Source: Spizellomyces punctatus DAOM BR117 (taxonomy: Eukaryota; Chytridiomycota; Chytridiomycetes; Spizellomycetales; Spizellomycetaceae). From it: a stretch of 64,000 bases of DNA. Below, piece after piece: positions 38,048-49,675 of the stretch (positions are counted from its first letter, which is position 1; every line of letters starts with the position of its first letter). The stretch spans positions 647,961 through 711,960 of the forward strand of contig NW_015971537.1 of the NCBI RefSeq assembly GCF_000182565.1, given 5' to 3'. Made by a program: the position numbers and the translations under genes. Below the pieces are notes generated by a model. That model ran no database searches and was not told the origin of the DNA. It saw nothing but the letters and a program-made list of their open reading frames with translations.

Positions 38048-38372
38048 GATGGAGATATGTAACGTCTTAGATCTTGCTGGCTTTTGCCTAGAATTTCAGT
38101 GTTTGATGGCCTCTTCAAAATTGGTTTGAATTGTGCGAAAGATGTCCTTGCTCAGTCAGCTCAATAATAACCATTTTCCATTGTACAGTGCGCACGAATA
38201 TCCAGCAGATGGAGAAGCGGTGAAGAGACGCGCCTCGATTACGGCATCATGGGATGGTCTATCACGTGAGGATGAGGACGTGAAGATGGAGACTAAAGCA
38301 GGTTTCGACGAAGCAAACATCGACAAGATTCGTATTTTATATACAGAAATACATTATTCCTACACGTTAATC
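38048..38372. other. Promoter interval between SUMO 3' end and the aspartic protease
   Basis: About 325 bases, upstream of the protease and downstream of SUMO (both on the minus strand). No further gene seen. Confidence 0.45.
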
Positions 38373-39000
38373 TCAGGCCATGGACCCTCCAAGCTGCTGT
38401 ACAGAAACTTGGATCATATCGTTATCTTCCATGTCCAGCTAAAAAAAAAAGGAAGCCGCACTTGAGCAAACTGATATCCATTTGTATCCTCAGAAGAGCT
38501 ATTCCGCTATAGTGCGGAGTCGCAATCAACATACCTCATCCGGAGTTTCATGGCCGTTAATACGTTGCCCATCGTACAAAAATCGTACGGAGTTCTTGTC
38601 CTAACGCAATTAATATTTAATGGGTCGGTTCATTCTGATGATATGCAATACTCTTCTTATTTGAATGGCAAGGATCGACATACCTGTCCGGTTTTGGCAA
38701 CATAGGCATCCATCAACCGCTGCAGAGGGGTTGTTCTCTTGATCTTGAAGGCTATGTGGGAGTGCGGGATGAGACTGTAGCTTCCGTGTGCCGTCACAGG
38801 ACCAACGTACCAATTTCGGACTGATCTTGTCCTAGCACCTTGAGATTGATATGCTGAACAGTTTCAGGCTGTTCACACAAACCAGTGATCGCAATTAGCA
38901 TATGTGACGTGAAGACGAATCATCCGCGTTGTGAAAATTGCAGATTCAGCTTTACAGTACATACTTTGCGTTCGTCCTGAGCGTCGTTTGCATCTGTCAT
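38373..39000 (-). CDS. SMT3: Small ubiquitin-related modifier (SUMO/SMT3)
   Basis: Ubiquitin-like modifier conjugated to lysines of nuclear proteins. Five exons, 38965-39000, 38811-38868, 38684-38751, 38535-38600 and 38373-38438, encode 97 residues. Family blocks in order: PETVQHINLKVLGQDQSEI, AFKIKRTTPLQRLMDAYVAK, DKNSVRFLYDGQRINGHETP, LDMEDNDMIQVSVQQLGG. The diglycine is followed by SMA, which a SUMO protease would remove to expose the conjugation end. The N-terminus is short and acidic (MTDANDAQDERK). Confidence 0.96.
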
Positions 39001-39253
39001 GGTGAGATGTTTTTTTCTTTTTTTGGTTTTGTACAGTGGAAGACAAGGAAGCTTTAGCGTGCAGGACCAGTACGCCAACCTGATTCGGATGGAAGCAAGG
39101 GACAGTGATGGAAGGCAGTAGAGTCACGTGTTTGTCTGGACGCGTACTAAGCAAGCGGAAATCGTCTGGACGTCGCAGTTGCGCGATCTTGACAGCATGC
39201 GCTTATAGATGCTCAACCTTAACGGCTAAGGAGCAAGGGAGCGCAGATATATC

Positions 39254-42200
39254 ATGGTTGACTCTACTCCTTCTTTAAGGGACGAGGCTGTCCTTCAACC
39301 AGTACTGTCTCTGAAGAGGAAGGCATCTGGTGATCTCAAGAAGGATCTGTCAGACAATGCTTCACTTATGCCCGTAAGTAATAAAGTTCATAGTTCGCCC
39401 CTTTGGTAGCTGAAGATGCTGCTTGATAGGTATACTTGCGCGTACGACCAACAGCAGATGAAGACCGTTATGTGAACGTTTTAAGTGAAACCGAGGTGGA
39501 GATAACAGGTGGCAGCAGGGTAAGGATATATCTGCGCAACTATACCACCTTCTACGTATTTCAATTTTGAGTCTACGTAGGCAGAGAGAGGACGATTGAA
39601 GGCACTGAAGGCAGAGCGCTACGCATTTTCGCACGTCTTCAAAGAAACTGCCACTCAAAAGGAAGTCTACGACAGTGTCGTTGGACCTATGGTAGACGAG
39701 ATATTCTCACCTGGTGAATCTTCGGCCTTGCTAATGGCTTACGGTGCATCAAGTAGTGGGAAGGTCTGCAGATGATATTTGACGTATGCTAGCTGCTGTT
39801 CGGAGCTAACGTCTTCGATGTTAATATCACCAGACTTTCACAACAAAGGGAACACCTGACCAGCCGGGGATCCTTCTACGGACAATTGAAACGATATTGA
39901 ACCGAGTGAAGGGGGCGCCAACAAAATTAGGGATTAAACCAGTGCGGTGGAATGATATTCAGACGACTACGGGGACCATGCCCAGGAAGATATCGATCGC
40001 TCCCAATGAAGGTACCTTCGTTGCGCATACAGATGTCAAAAAGTTGATCGGTAGATCTCATGCAGCCTTGTTAAGGAGTTAGATACGAGTATGCGATTTA
40101 TCTTTCGTTTGCAGAGGTAATGTCGTGTTTTTAAGTGTCTTTTGCGTGCGACCTGTAAGCTCAATTTCTCTTCGAACGTTCAATAGATTTACATAGAGCA
40201 GGTTGCTGTCCTGAGTCTGGAGAGTGTCAACGCTTGTTAACCACCCTCCGACAGGTTTATGATTTGCAAAATGCGACAGCAGAAGCTGTAAACGCAGATT
40301 CAAATGATAGAATCTTCCGCAAAGTCTCAGAAACTGCGTCCAAGCGTCCAATAGCCCAATTGAAGGAAGACGTGGAAGGCCGCAAGGTGGGACCAAATTG
40401 GACACTTTTCTCGTTCATATGTACTGACGACTGACGACTTGACCTTGGAGCAGTATATCAATGGTCAGGTAGAAGTTCGAATAAAGGATATGGACCACGC
40501 TCGACAGGTCGTCGAAGACGTGATGCGTAATCGAAGTGTTCTGAGCACTCGAATGAACGAAGCTAGTTCGCGGTCCCATCTTTTGTCTGTCGTGAAAGTT
40601 TTGCGAATTCCAGTTGCAGATGGAACATCCAAGGTCTGTCAGCAGTACGCCACAATATCGACGCAACGTTTGCTGAAAGACGAAGACTTGCCTAGATTGC
40701 AGGGACAGAGATTAGTCGGGTTGCTGTAGTGGACCTAGCCGGGGCTGAGCGAATTGGGCAATCGGGTGTTGAGGGGAAAGCGCATCGAGAGACCAAGAAC
40801 ATCAACAAGAGTTTGCATGTGCGTAAATTGTATCTGTTTGTTTCTCTCATATGGGCAGCGTGCTGACAGCCGTTTTCTTTTTATCAAGACTTTGGCCATG
40901 TGCATCGAAGGTATGCGCGAAAATCAAAGCCGGACTGCTAAGAAGGTCGTGATCCCCTGGCGAGAAAGCAAGTTGACAATGCTCATTCAGCCATACTTTG
41001 AGCATGGACAAGTTGTGAGTATTTTGCTCCATACTCAGAGCACGCCGGATTGACAACTGATTCATCTGAATTGACCTGCAGGGGTTCATCGTGAATGGTT
41101 AGTATGGGACAATTTCACTATTTCCCTGCTCTGCCGTACGTGTGCTGCCGTTGAAGAAGAGCTAAATAGCCATGTCTAGTAAATCCATCCATGCAGCACT
41201 TCCGAGTCACCTCCGAAGTTTTCCGTTTTGCTCAAAGAGCCGGTGCTTTGCATGCTGGGGTGAATGGTAAGGGCTCCGTTCAATACAGAACACTTGTGTA
41301 GTCAACCAATTGACATCCTTATGATCAGGCAAGGCCGAAGCTAACGGTAAGATGCACTTACATCTTACGTTCTCACCCTCGAGACGTTCCACTAAGATTA
41401 CGCGATGAAAGACGTTGATCCGGATCCGGCCATGAGCATTCTGAACGCCGAACTTTTACAGCAAGTGTCATCACTTCGTCAGCAACTTCGCGAAACTGAA
41501 TGCCGACTAGTTGAGCAAGAATTGGCGGTACGACAGGATTGCGCCAGGGAGATGAGTAAGCGATTACAGGAAATGGAGTTAAAACATCGGGAGCGTCGAA
41601 AGCAGGCAGAACGGCATGAGCAAGAGAAATTGGACAGAAAGCTAGATATGGCAAATGCAATGCACAAGGGTACGTTTGGTGTGTTGCTGGTCTGCTGGTG
41701 GGCATAATGAGCTAATCGATTTTTCCAGACAAGATTGATAAGGTGAAACGGTACTTACGATTTCCCCTCTTCTGCTGCATACTCAAATGTACAATTTCAT
41801 GCACACGTCCAGCTTCAGCGTCGCCTTGCTGAGCAAAGCAGGCTCATTGAGGAACAAGAGCGACAGCTTCACGATGTGGCAGTTGAGAACGGGGAGTCCG
41901 GAGTTCTGCAGAGACAGGTTCACGATGATATCTTTGTTGTTTCCATTGTTCTTGTCTAAAAGAATCGTAATCGCTTAGATATCATACTTGAGCAAAGAAC
42001 TGGAGCTTCGTACTTCTGCGTTGGAGGTTGAGCGAGATACCGTCATCAAATTACGGCAGAGGATCAGAGAAATGGAGATGAGCAACGGACTTGGGGAAAA
42101 ACTTCCATTGAGCGGTTCCTCTGAAGTTCTTGGAGAGAAGGTGGCCATCACAGGTCGCAAGGCGTGACATATCCCATTCTCATATTCTGGTCATGGCTCC

Positions 42201-43657
42201 TCCATTAGATCCGCAATCTTGAAGATCAGTTGGCGCGAACCATCGAGGAAGGTATCGCAGCCAAAGAAGCTGCCAAAGTTGTTCAGGAAATGTATCAACA
42301 GAAGATTGCCCAGGTGCGAGGAACAGGAAAATATGCCAAGCATGGGATCCAGGCGTTGATAACCTCTCCTTCCCTTCCTAGCTGAGTGACCAACTAGTAA
42401 TCCAAGAGGGCAAAGCAAGAAAGCTTGAACTCGACTTTTGGGAACTTAAGAGGATGGAAGAACGGCATGACGCCAACAGTGTAAATGAAACAACCGAGAT
42501 ACTACCATCCGAGGAGTCGATGCAGGATCTAGACGACCAGTCAATAACAGTGGAAAATACCACCAGTCACCCTCTTTCAGCGTCACATGAAACAACTTCA
42601 AAGCGAAGGATATTGTGAGGGATCGCGTTCTCATCTTTGAGTGACCCTGCGTGCTTTACCTAACGTCGCACATTCTTGGTATTTCAAAGGAGATACTCTA
42701 CAGAATATCTTGAAGCCAAGGCTGCTGAAGAACACGCTACGTCAGACGGCAGCGTTTCTAAAGGATCAACTCCTGAAGTCATGATTTTGCCAGGACATGG
42801 CTCAAAGAATGCGAAAAAGCGACACAGCGCAGTTCCACCTAGGCGACGAATATCTCGTACAAAGGAAAAGCGATTATCAGAACCGGCTATGGGGACTTTG
42901 CATTCCACACGTGAGAAAAAACGGAAAGCCGCGCGAGACACGACTGACGGGACATTCGAAGCGGAAGGGTTGGAAGCACAGGAACCGTCATTCCCAGAGA
43001 CAATCGTTGAAGATGTGACCTTGGGCGACGAAAATCGGCACACATATGTGAAACAATCGGTGGGCCGAAAAAAGAAGGTTGATGGGCCACTAGTAAAGGA
43101 ATCCCAATCTGGAAATGAGGACATGGATGCCACCGTCGAATCAGTTGCTGCTGAAGTGGTATGGTTCCAGTATCAGTATCGCAGCGACGCAATTACGAGT
43201 CTGATATTGATACCAAATCGTCCAATATCCAAAGAACTCAAGTCCCACCTACGAAGCCCAAATTGACCAGCCAATAACATCGTCCCCCTCCTCTGACCAC
43301 ATTCTTAAGCCACAGAATGTCGAAGAAAATCAAGCCTCGGTATGTTCTTATAGGTTCTTTGACGGCTTTTAAAATCGGGATTAATGTGGAATTCTCTGTG
43401 GATCCCGTAAGATGACCCGCGACCCATCTGGCATTGACGATGACAATAAATCCAAACCTGAAGAACCCATTAAAAAGAAGAGGTGAGATTTCCGCGAATA
43501 CATCATATACACGAGCATGAAGTTGCTAATACTGCTAATAACTGTAAGAAAATTGAGAAGTAAAAAGATTGTAGATCTTCAAGAGATTGAGGCACCTGTG
43601 GGGAGATCTGGGAAGAGATATTCTACTATAGTACAGAGACTGCCCAAGCGTGGATAG
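39254..43657 (+). CDS. Kinesin-like motor protein, kinesin-6 group probable
   Basis: Microtubule motor with an N-terminal motor domain, coiled coil and a basic tail. It begins MVDSTPSLRDEAVLQPVLSL; exon 1 is about 39254-39373. Motor landmarks: VYLRVRPTADEDRYVNVL, a P-loop AYGASSSGKTFTTKGTP, a long insert before switch I (NEASSRSHLLSVVKV), switch II VVDLAGAERIGQSGVEGKAH with NINKSL, RESKLTMLIQPYF, and NPSMQHFRVTSEVFRFAQ just before the neck. The extended insert between P-loop and switch I suggests KIF20/KIF23-type kinesin-6, which acts in anaphase and cytokinesis. After 41.4 kb there is Gln/Glu/Arg coiled coil, then Ser/Lys-rich low-complexity sequence, ending KKIVDLQEIEAPVGRSGKRY and a basic tail. 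Splice sites in the rod were not all resolved. Confidence 0.85.
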
Positions 43658-43762
43658 TTTAGTTAGCTGTCGCCCTAGTAGTATGGTTTATCATGGATGG
43701 TATTCAAGTAATTGTTTTAATTTGTACAGACATGGATAACAGAATTGTGCACTAGTATGTGT

Positions 43763-45501
43763 TTATAGATATTCATCATCTTCCTCATCCGACCAATCGA
43801 GGTCTTCGTCCTTGATAGTTAAGGAGGCAATAGCTCCTTCCTTACCTTTCGCCTCCGTGGTGAAGATGAGTTCAGCGATTTCACCTGGGCGTCCTGCGGG
43901 AGGTGTTCTAAGCACCGCTCCGGCCGAAACACCCCGAGTTCCTGCCCACTCAGTCATCTTCTCTCTTTCTGCTGCCATCCGGACCACCTTCTCCATTGCT
44001 CTTTTTCTTTCCAATTTTTCCAAATCCCTTCTCTTGTCTCGCCCTCTTTCTCGCCGTTTTTCGGATTGGACCACCTTTTGAAGTCGGATATTCAGCATAT
44101 CCTGACGAACAGTTGAATCACGCAGCAGTTGGATATTTTGAGCTTCCAGCTTGTGCTTCTGGTCAAGGAGATCCTGTGTTCGGGTTATAAGTGCTCGCAG
44201 TTGAGTCGACAAACGCTGGTTCTCTGAGTCAAGAGCGCTAATGTGGGTGGTTAAATACTTGTGGGCTTTCTGTATGCCAAGAGGCGCATTAAGAGTCCTA
44301 TTCGGGGAATGTGATGGCTGTAATGGTAAATTACCTCATGTGCCGCGCTCTCCATCTCCTTGATCTTTGCATCTGTCTCTTTCTGAACTTTAATGCGCTC
44401 TTCCAGTAACGTTCTTTCGAGCTCTGCTACTCGGATTTGGTGCTGATGCTCGGCTTCCTGCATTTCTTTGTGGAGGTGGGCGATATCAGATTCGTGTCGG
44501 GCGCGACGGGACTGAGAATGGTGATGCTGATGAGCTACCAAGTTTTCGTTAGAGAAGACGTTCTAGTTTGCATACCATAACATCTGAAAGACTTTGGACT
44601 TCTTGTTGTTTGGTGTCAATTTTGTCTTCAAGATCTAAGATCTGCTTGCGTAGGTCTGGCCCGCCACGAAGGTGAAAATATTAGGCCGAGTTCATGACTT
44701 GCGATGGAGGTGCTCGGGGCTAACCTTCCATCTTGGCCTCGTTTTCCACTTCTTTGGCCTTCTTCTTGGCAACAAAGCTCTCCAAATCTAGTTTGCTGCT
44801 TTCAATCAGCTGGTCGATGGCACTTTGTTTCTCAGACTTTTTTGACTCTAGGTATGAAATGTATTCGGCCTGTGAGGAAGTGTACGGTCAGCATACATGA
44901 GTTGCACTGATGATATGAGACCATGATAACATCAATTTATACGTACGGTGTCCCGCTGACAGGCTTCAATCTCTTCTCGATACCAGTCATTCTCTTTTTT
45001 ACTATTAGAACAGCAATAAAGGGCATGAACAAGGTGAGTGGTGATTAAAGACGTCTTGAGGAACATCCTTGGAGTACCTGAAAGACAGGGATCTGAGGAG
45101 GCACTTACTGTCGCTCGCATTTAGCCTTATAATCTGCTAGCTCTGTCTCTAACGTCTCTAATCTGTTCACATTGGGAAGGGCGTAAGTGTCAACCGTAAA
45201 CCATAATTGAAAACACGCCGACATCTAACCTTCGTCTTAAGACAGCTTCATCCAAATCTTCAAGTTTAAGGTCGCCTTGCCCTTGACCACGCTTTCCTCC
45301 CTTCATCAATTGTTTTGCAATTGTGGTTCCTATTGCCACTTTCTTCTTTCCTTCTGTTTTTGAGGATTTGCCGGTTCTGTCCACGGAACCGGAATCTGCT
45401 GGTTGAGCAGGAGTTTCGGCAAACCGTACAGAGGGAGGGTCAGCAGCAACAGCATCTGGCGGATTGCGCAGCTTTTGTCGGGATCTTGTGATAGCGGCCA
45501 T
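43763..45501 (-). CDS. Coiled-coil protein, possibly basal-body/ciliary (BBOF1-like)
   Basis: Multi-exon gene ending with an acidic tail (DLDWSDEEDDEYL, stop 43763-43765) and starting MAAITRSRQKLRNPPDAVAA at 45501. A disordered N-terminus of about 90 residues is followed by nearly continuous coiled coil: ENDWYREEIEACQRDTAEY, YLESKKSEKQSAIDQLIESS, QQEVQSLSDVM, IRVAELERTLLEERIKVQKE, and a highly charged QSEKRRERGRDKRRDLEKLE region. The ENDWYREEIE...EYISYLESKKSEK segment recalls the DUF4515 domain of BBOF1/CCDC176, a basal-body orienting factor, but coiled coils mislead and I hold this loosely. The tail-to-tail neighbour is the kinesin. Confidence 0.65.
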
Positions 45502-45616
45502 CCTTATTGTGGTTAACAGACAACAATATTGTAGCGAGTGATACTACAATCATGCTAATGGTCGGAGTCTGGCGACAAGCCACGTTCTGGATGACTCATC
45601 CGATCACTTCCATTCG

Positions 45617-46411
45617 ATGACTCATGCATTTCACGATCGAGTGAAATCCACGGTGTGCGAAAACACATGCTTTAAACCTCACCGTCAAAATGACCTTCTC
45701 CAGAGCACTGCATCGGCCGAAAAAGATATGCAGTCCGAAGAACCAAAGTTTGTCGTCCAACCTTTCCATAACTGGAATGGCAGCTGTACGTTGTTCGAAC
45801 CAGTTCAGCTCGAAGGTCCACGCCTTCGACTGACGCCGACGACCGCGGACGACCTACCGGAGCTGTATTCGCTATCTCATAATCAGGGACAGAACGTATT
45901 CGAACACTTTCCGTGGGGACCATTTGAAAGTGTTGAAGAGTTTGAGCGTTTTCACCTGGGACCAAAACTGTTGGGAAGTCCCAATGCCATGATGTTTACT
46001 GTGTGGCTATTGCCACACGGTGACAATAAAAACGAGGAGCTTAAGCGCATCGGGGTCTTTGGATATATCAACATTGTTCCACAGCACAAGAATATCGAAA
46101 TTGGACCTGTTTGGTTGAATCCCGGTACGCACGGTGCTGGGTTCGCTACAGAGGCAGGTTACCTCCTAATTCGACACGCTTTCGAGAATCTACAGTATGT
46201 TCATGTTGAATGGAGAGCACATCATCTCAATGTCGCCTCCAGGCAATGTGCTGCATCGATAGGATTCCAGCAAGATGGATATTTGAGAAAGCACATGTTG
46301 TTGCACGGGCAATGGCGCCATACTGTGATTCTAACGATCACGGACGATGATTGGAAGGAGGGAGTGAAAGATAGACTTGAAGTAAAACTGTTAGCCAAGC
46401 TGCGGAACTGA
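45617..46411 (+). CDS. GNAT-family N-acetyltransferase, RimJ/RimL type, intronless
   Basis: Single exon of 264 residues; the in-frame ATG at 45728 (227 residues) may be the true start because similarity begins after it. RimJ/RimL-like blocks: LEGPRLRLTPTTADDLPELY, VFGYINIVPQHKNIEIGPVW, the acetyl-CoA pyrophosphate loop region NPGTHGAGFATEAGYLLIRH, VEWRAHHLNVASRQCAASIG, and FQQDGYLRKHMLLHGQWRHT. This subgroup acetylates amino-terminal residues or small molecules; the substrate here is unknown. It is divergent from the coiled-coil gene with only about 115 bases between. Absence of introns is unusual for this window. Confidence 0.9.
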   Translation: MTHAFHDRVKSTVCENTCFKPHRQNDLLQSTASAEKDMQSEEPKFVVQPFHNWNGSCTLFEPVQLEGPRLRLTPTTADDLPELYSLSHNQGQNVFEHFPWGPFESVEEFERFHLGPKLLGSPNAMMFTVWLLPHGDNKNEELKRIGVFGYINIVPQHKNIEIGPVWLNPGTHGAGFATEAGYLLIRHAFENLQYVHVEWRAHHLNVASRQCAASIGFQQDGYLRKHMLLHGQWRHTVILTITDDDWKEGVKDRLEVKLLAKLRN

Positions 46412-47001
46412 GTAATTTGTCTTAGAGGCTCACTTTATACCGACTAGTTTTGGACATCAGATGTAGAGCAATGGGTCTAATAAAATACCAAAGTCCGCAA
46501 ATGTTCTACAATAGTCAATAGACCCGGATAATGGGCTCCATGCAGCAGTATGTGGTGTAGGATATCGCTTGAGGGCAGACTTGCGCGCAGTAACAAAGCC
46601 TTACTAAGCCCCGAGTGTCAGTGAAAGAGCAGGAAAAAATCAAACCCACGCGAGTTATTTACACTCGACAGTTGTTTTGTCGTAGTTGACAACTCGACAC
46701 CATTGCCAGGTTCTCAGCGAATCTCTCCTTTGCCCAAGATACCTTACTCTCACTACCCGTAATCCTCAGTTCGTAATTCAAACAACAATTGATAGGTCGT
46801 CACGATTTCAACCTGCAACACCGCATGCACTGCACCTCAAAACCGAACACTTGCCCACACCAGGAATCAAAATCTCCCAGTGCCGACTTTATTGGCCGAA
46901 TATTCTTTCCTTAATTCTGCTGCGGGCTTTCATTGCAGATTTGTAGTTGCTGGAGTCACAGTCATTTCTCTCCAAATCTCGAAATCTTTGTCGCTTTGCC
47001 A
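46412..47001. other. Intergenic region upstream of taxilin
   Basis: About 590 bases between two genes on the plus strand. Only short spurious frames are visible. An in-frame upstream extension of taxilin to about 46933 is possible but begins without ATG. Confidence 0.45.
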
Positions 47002-49228
47002 ATGCCTGTCAGTTTGCATTCTTCGGGAAGTGAGATAGCACAGAATCATACACACGAGCACACAAGCACGATCACTGCAACAACTCCCATATCCTGCCGT
47101 AAGCCTCCCTCTCAGGTACCAGTTTTCTCGCCAAGTCCAATGCAAATGCGAAGTCAAGAGCCCAGTGGTCAGCCTGCAGTCGCACTGGCTGCCCATGGAG
47201 TTGGAGAGAGAGGAGGCAATCTATCTGACGCACCAGAGGTACGGCAGGCACCGACCCAGTCTGCTCCACCTAGAGGGCAATCCTTGCATAAGGGTATAAA
47301 TGGGCAGACACCAAACGGTATACCGCCGAGTTCAGCCGTTCATCGACAATCCTCACCCACCAGAAGTAGTGGACCTGTCAATACCCCTCCATCCGCATCT
47401 GTTACTGTCTCGCAAGCGTCATCACCAGCATCTAACGCAGCCGGAATAAAAAAGGCACCAAAACCACAGAAGAAGGCACTGGCACCTGAGGAGTTATCAT
47501 CGATGATCCAATCAAAGATCGTTCAACTGGAGACTGAGTCAACACTGGAGGAAGAGGAGGAGAAGGCTATTGGTAGATTCCCTCTGATCGATTGATAGGC
47601 GTTTATATGTGATGACTGATGCGTGTTGGAATTTGGTTAGCCAAGGCGGTGAAAAAGGCGTCAAAAGATATCAGCCAACTCATGGAGAACCAAACTAGTA
47701 CAGAGAAACTAGAACTGATCCAAACTAAATATATGGACTTGGTGAGTTACGCCAAGACGCGCTGGAAGAATCGTATCGACGGTACTGACTAGCCTGTGAC
47801 TGTCCTTGACTAGTTCCAAGAGAACAAACGCCTGGAACGAGACCACGGAAAACTCAAACGGAAACTAGAACAATCGAATAAAGAGAAAGATTCCTGTAGG
47901 TCGGAGGTTTGACCTTTTGCCACACTACATCTCGTCTGACTGCGGCTATCCAGCAAAGGCCGAGTACACAAAGCTTCATGCCCAAAAGCAGAAAATTGAG
48001 GCTCTTTGTAGAGAATTACAAAAAGAAAATAAACGAGTAAAGGTATGATGCCGCCCCCAGACCGGCTTGGTTCCCTGTTACTCTTTTCTTTCGTGATCGC
48101 TGATATGCCACACGGTAATATCAGGAGGAAAGCAAGCGCTTGGCCGTCAGCGAGCAGCAAAAGAGGGAAGAACTGTCTTCAAAGTTTGAAAGCACCATTT
48201 GGGAGATAAAATCAAAGATGGAGGAAGACAGCGACGAGAAGAAGCGAAGAGCAGAGGACAGTGAAATGTATGTTCCACTAAACTCCCGAACCGCCCCTAG
48301 CACATTACACCGTTGAGCTTTTTGGCTGACAAGTAATCCACCACAGGCTGAAGGATAAATTCAAAAGTTTCCTTGAGCAATATGAACTGCGAGAGAAGCA
48401 TTACAACTCAATGGTGAAATCACGGGAGATTGAGATCCAGCTCTTGGAGGCGAAACTTGAGCAACAACGACGTGCGACGGAGGAGGAAACTATAAAAGGC
48501 ACTGCTTTAAAGGCTCAAGTGGCGTCTTTTGTGAAGACGGAGACGGACTTGCGGAAGCAGCTGTCTATATATGTGGAAAAGTTCAAGCAGGTTGAGGAGA
48601 CGCTGAATAAAAGCAATGAGCTGTTTATAACGTTTCGGAAAGAAATGGAGCAGGTACGTTGGCACATTGCAGAGTTCACGGCAGATGTTGTTATTTAGCG
48701 GTACTACCAGATGACGAAAAAGACGAGGAAGCTAGAAAAAGAAAACACTGCCGCCAAACTAAAATGTGAAAAGATGAACAAAAATATATTAGAAATGGCG
48801 GAGGAGGCAAGTATTACTGGTTCGGGGCAACTCACAAATGTATTAAACGGCTAATTTCTTCCCAACAGCGAACAAAAAATCACAAAGCCCTAGAGAACGC
48901 TCTAGCAGGGAAAGCAAAAATGGAAAATCTGTGCCGTGCCCTCCAAACGGAGCGAAATACACTTCGAAAAAGACTATCGCAGTACGAAAGTCGATCCCCA
49001 TCGCCATCAGTAGGCTCACGGAATTCAGTGAGCGGGGATGACGAGAGAGGGAGTGGGGACACAGGGAGTGCGAATGGAAGGGAGGTGGGGGAAGGTGATA
49101 CGGGGTCAAGCAGTAATGATGAATTTTTGGAAGTTGAAAGCACTGAAGGCGAAGAGGACTTTACCGATGAAGAAGGTCATGGGCCGAATGGAGTGGATGT
49201 TGTGCAAAGTACCCCAGAAACGGCCTAA
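47002..49228 (+). CDS. Taxilin-family coiled-coil protein
   Basis: Taxilins bind syntaxins and the nascent polypeptide-associated complex and are linked to vesicle traffic. Exon 1 (47002-47572) encodes a Pro/Ser/Gln-rich disordered head and the start of the taxilin domain (KALAPEELSSMIQSKIVQLE). The next exon begins after 47640 with AKAVKKASKDISQLMENQ. Later blocks are highly characteristic: YTKLHAQKQKIEALCRELQK, LREKHYNSMVKSREIEIQLL, LSIYVEKFKQVEETLNKSNE, LFITFRKEMEQMTKKTRKLE, and MENLCRALQTERN. The tail is an acidic Ser/Gly-rich segment ending VQSTPETA. About seven or eight exons, with introns of 50-100 nt. Confidence 0.93.
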
Positions 49229-49675
49229 ATTTCTCAACAAGGGAGATGGCGGGTGATCTGCGGCGTGTTTTCGGCGTCAAGCAAGTTGTCTTTTGTGCAT
49301 TGTCGTGAAAGTTTTACGTGGGCTTGCATGGTGGGCTTTGCACGTAGCTCTTTCTCTGGCGCTAAACACGAGTTCCGGCTGCCTATCTCACTTGTGTACT
49401 TTTGAGACTCGCATTATAGTCACTTCTTTTGCACAGATTATTGTACATTATCTTTTTTTTCATTCAAAAGTCCTATATCTAAATACAGTTTTTCTTTTGG
49501 TGTTGTTTGCATGTGGGTGACTATCGACAGCATTGTTACGATCGCCTCTACGAGGACGTTGCTATGCCAACACCGTCTGTAGGCAAGCGTAATCATTCCG
49601 CTCTTGAGCAAGAAGCTAATGCTGCGATATTTCGGGCTGCAGCACCACACATTCCGCTCTGTAGCAAAACATGCG
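49229..49675. other. Intergenic region between taxilin and MRM2
   Basis: About 450 bases between two plus-strand genes. A frame open at 49507-49785 overlaps the first MRM2 exon in a different register and is not supported by any family. Confidence 0.45.
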
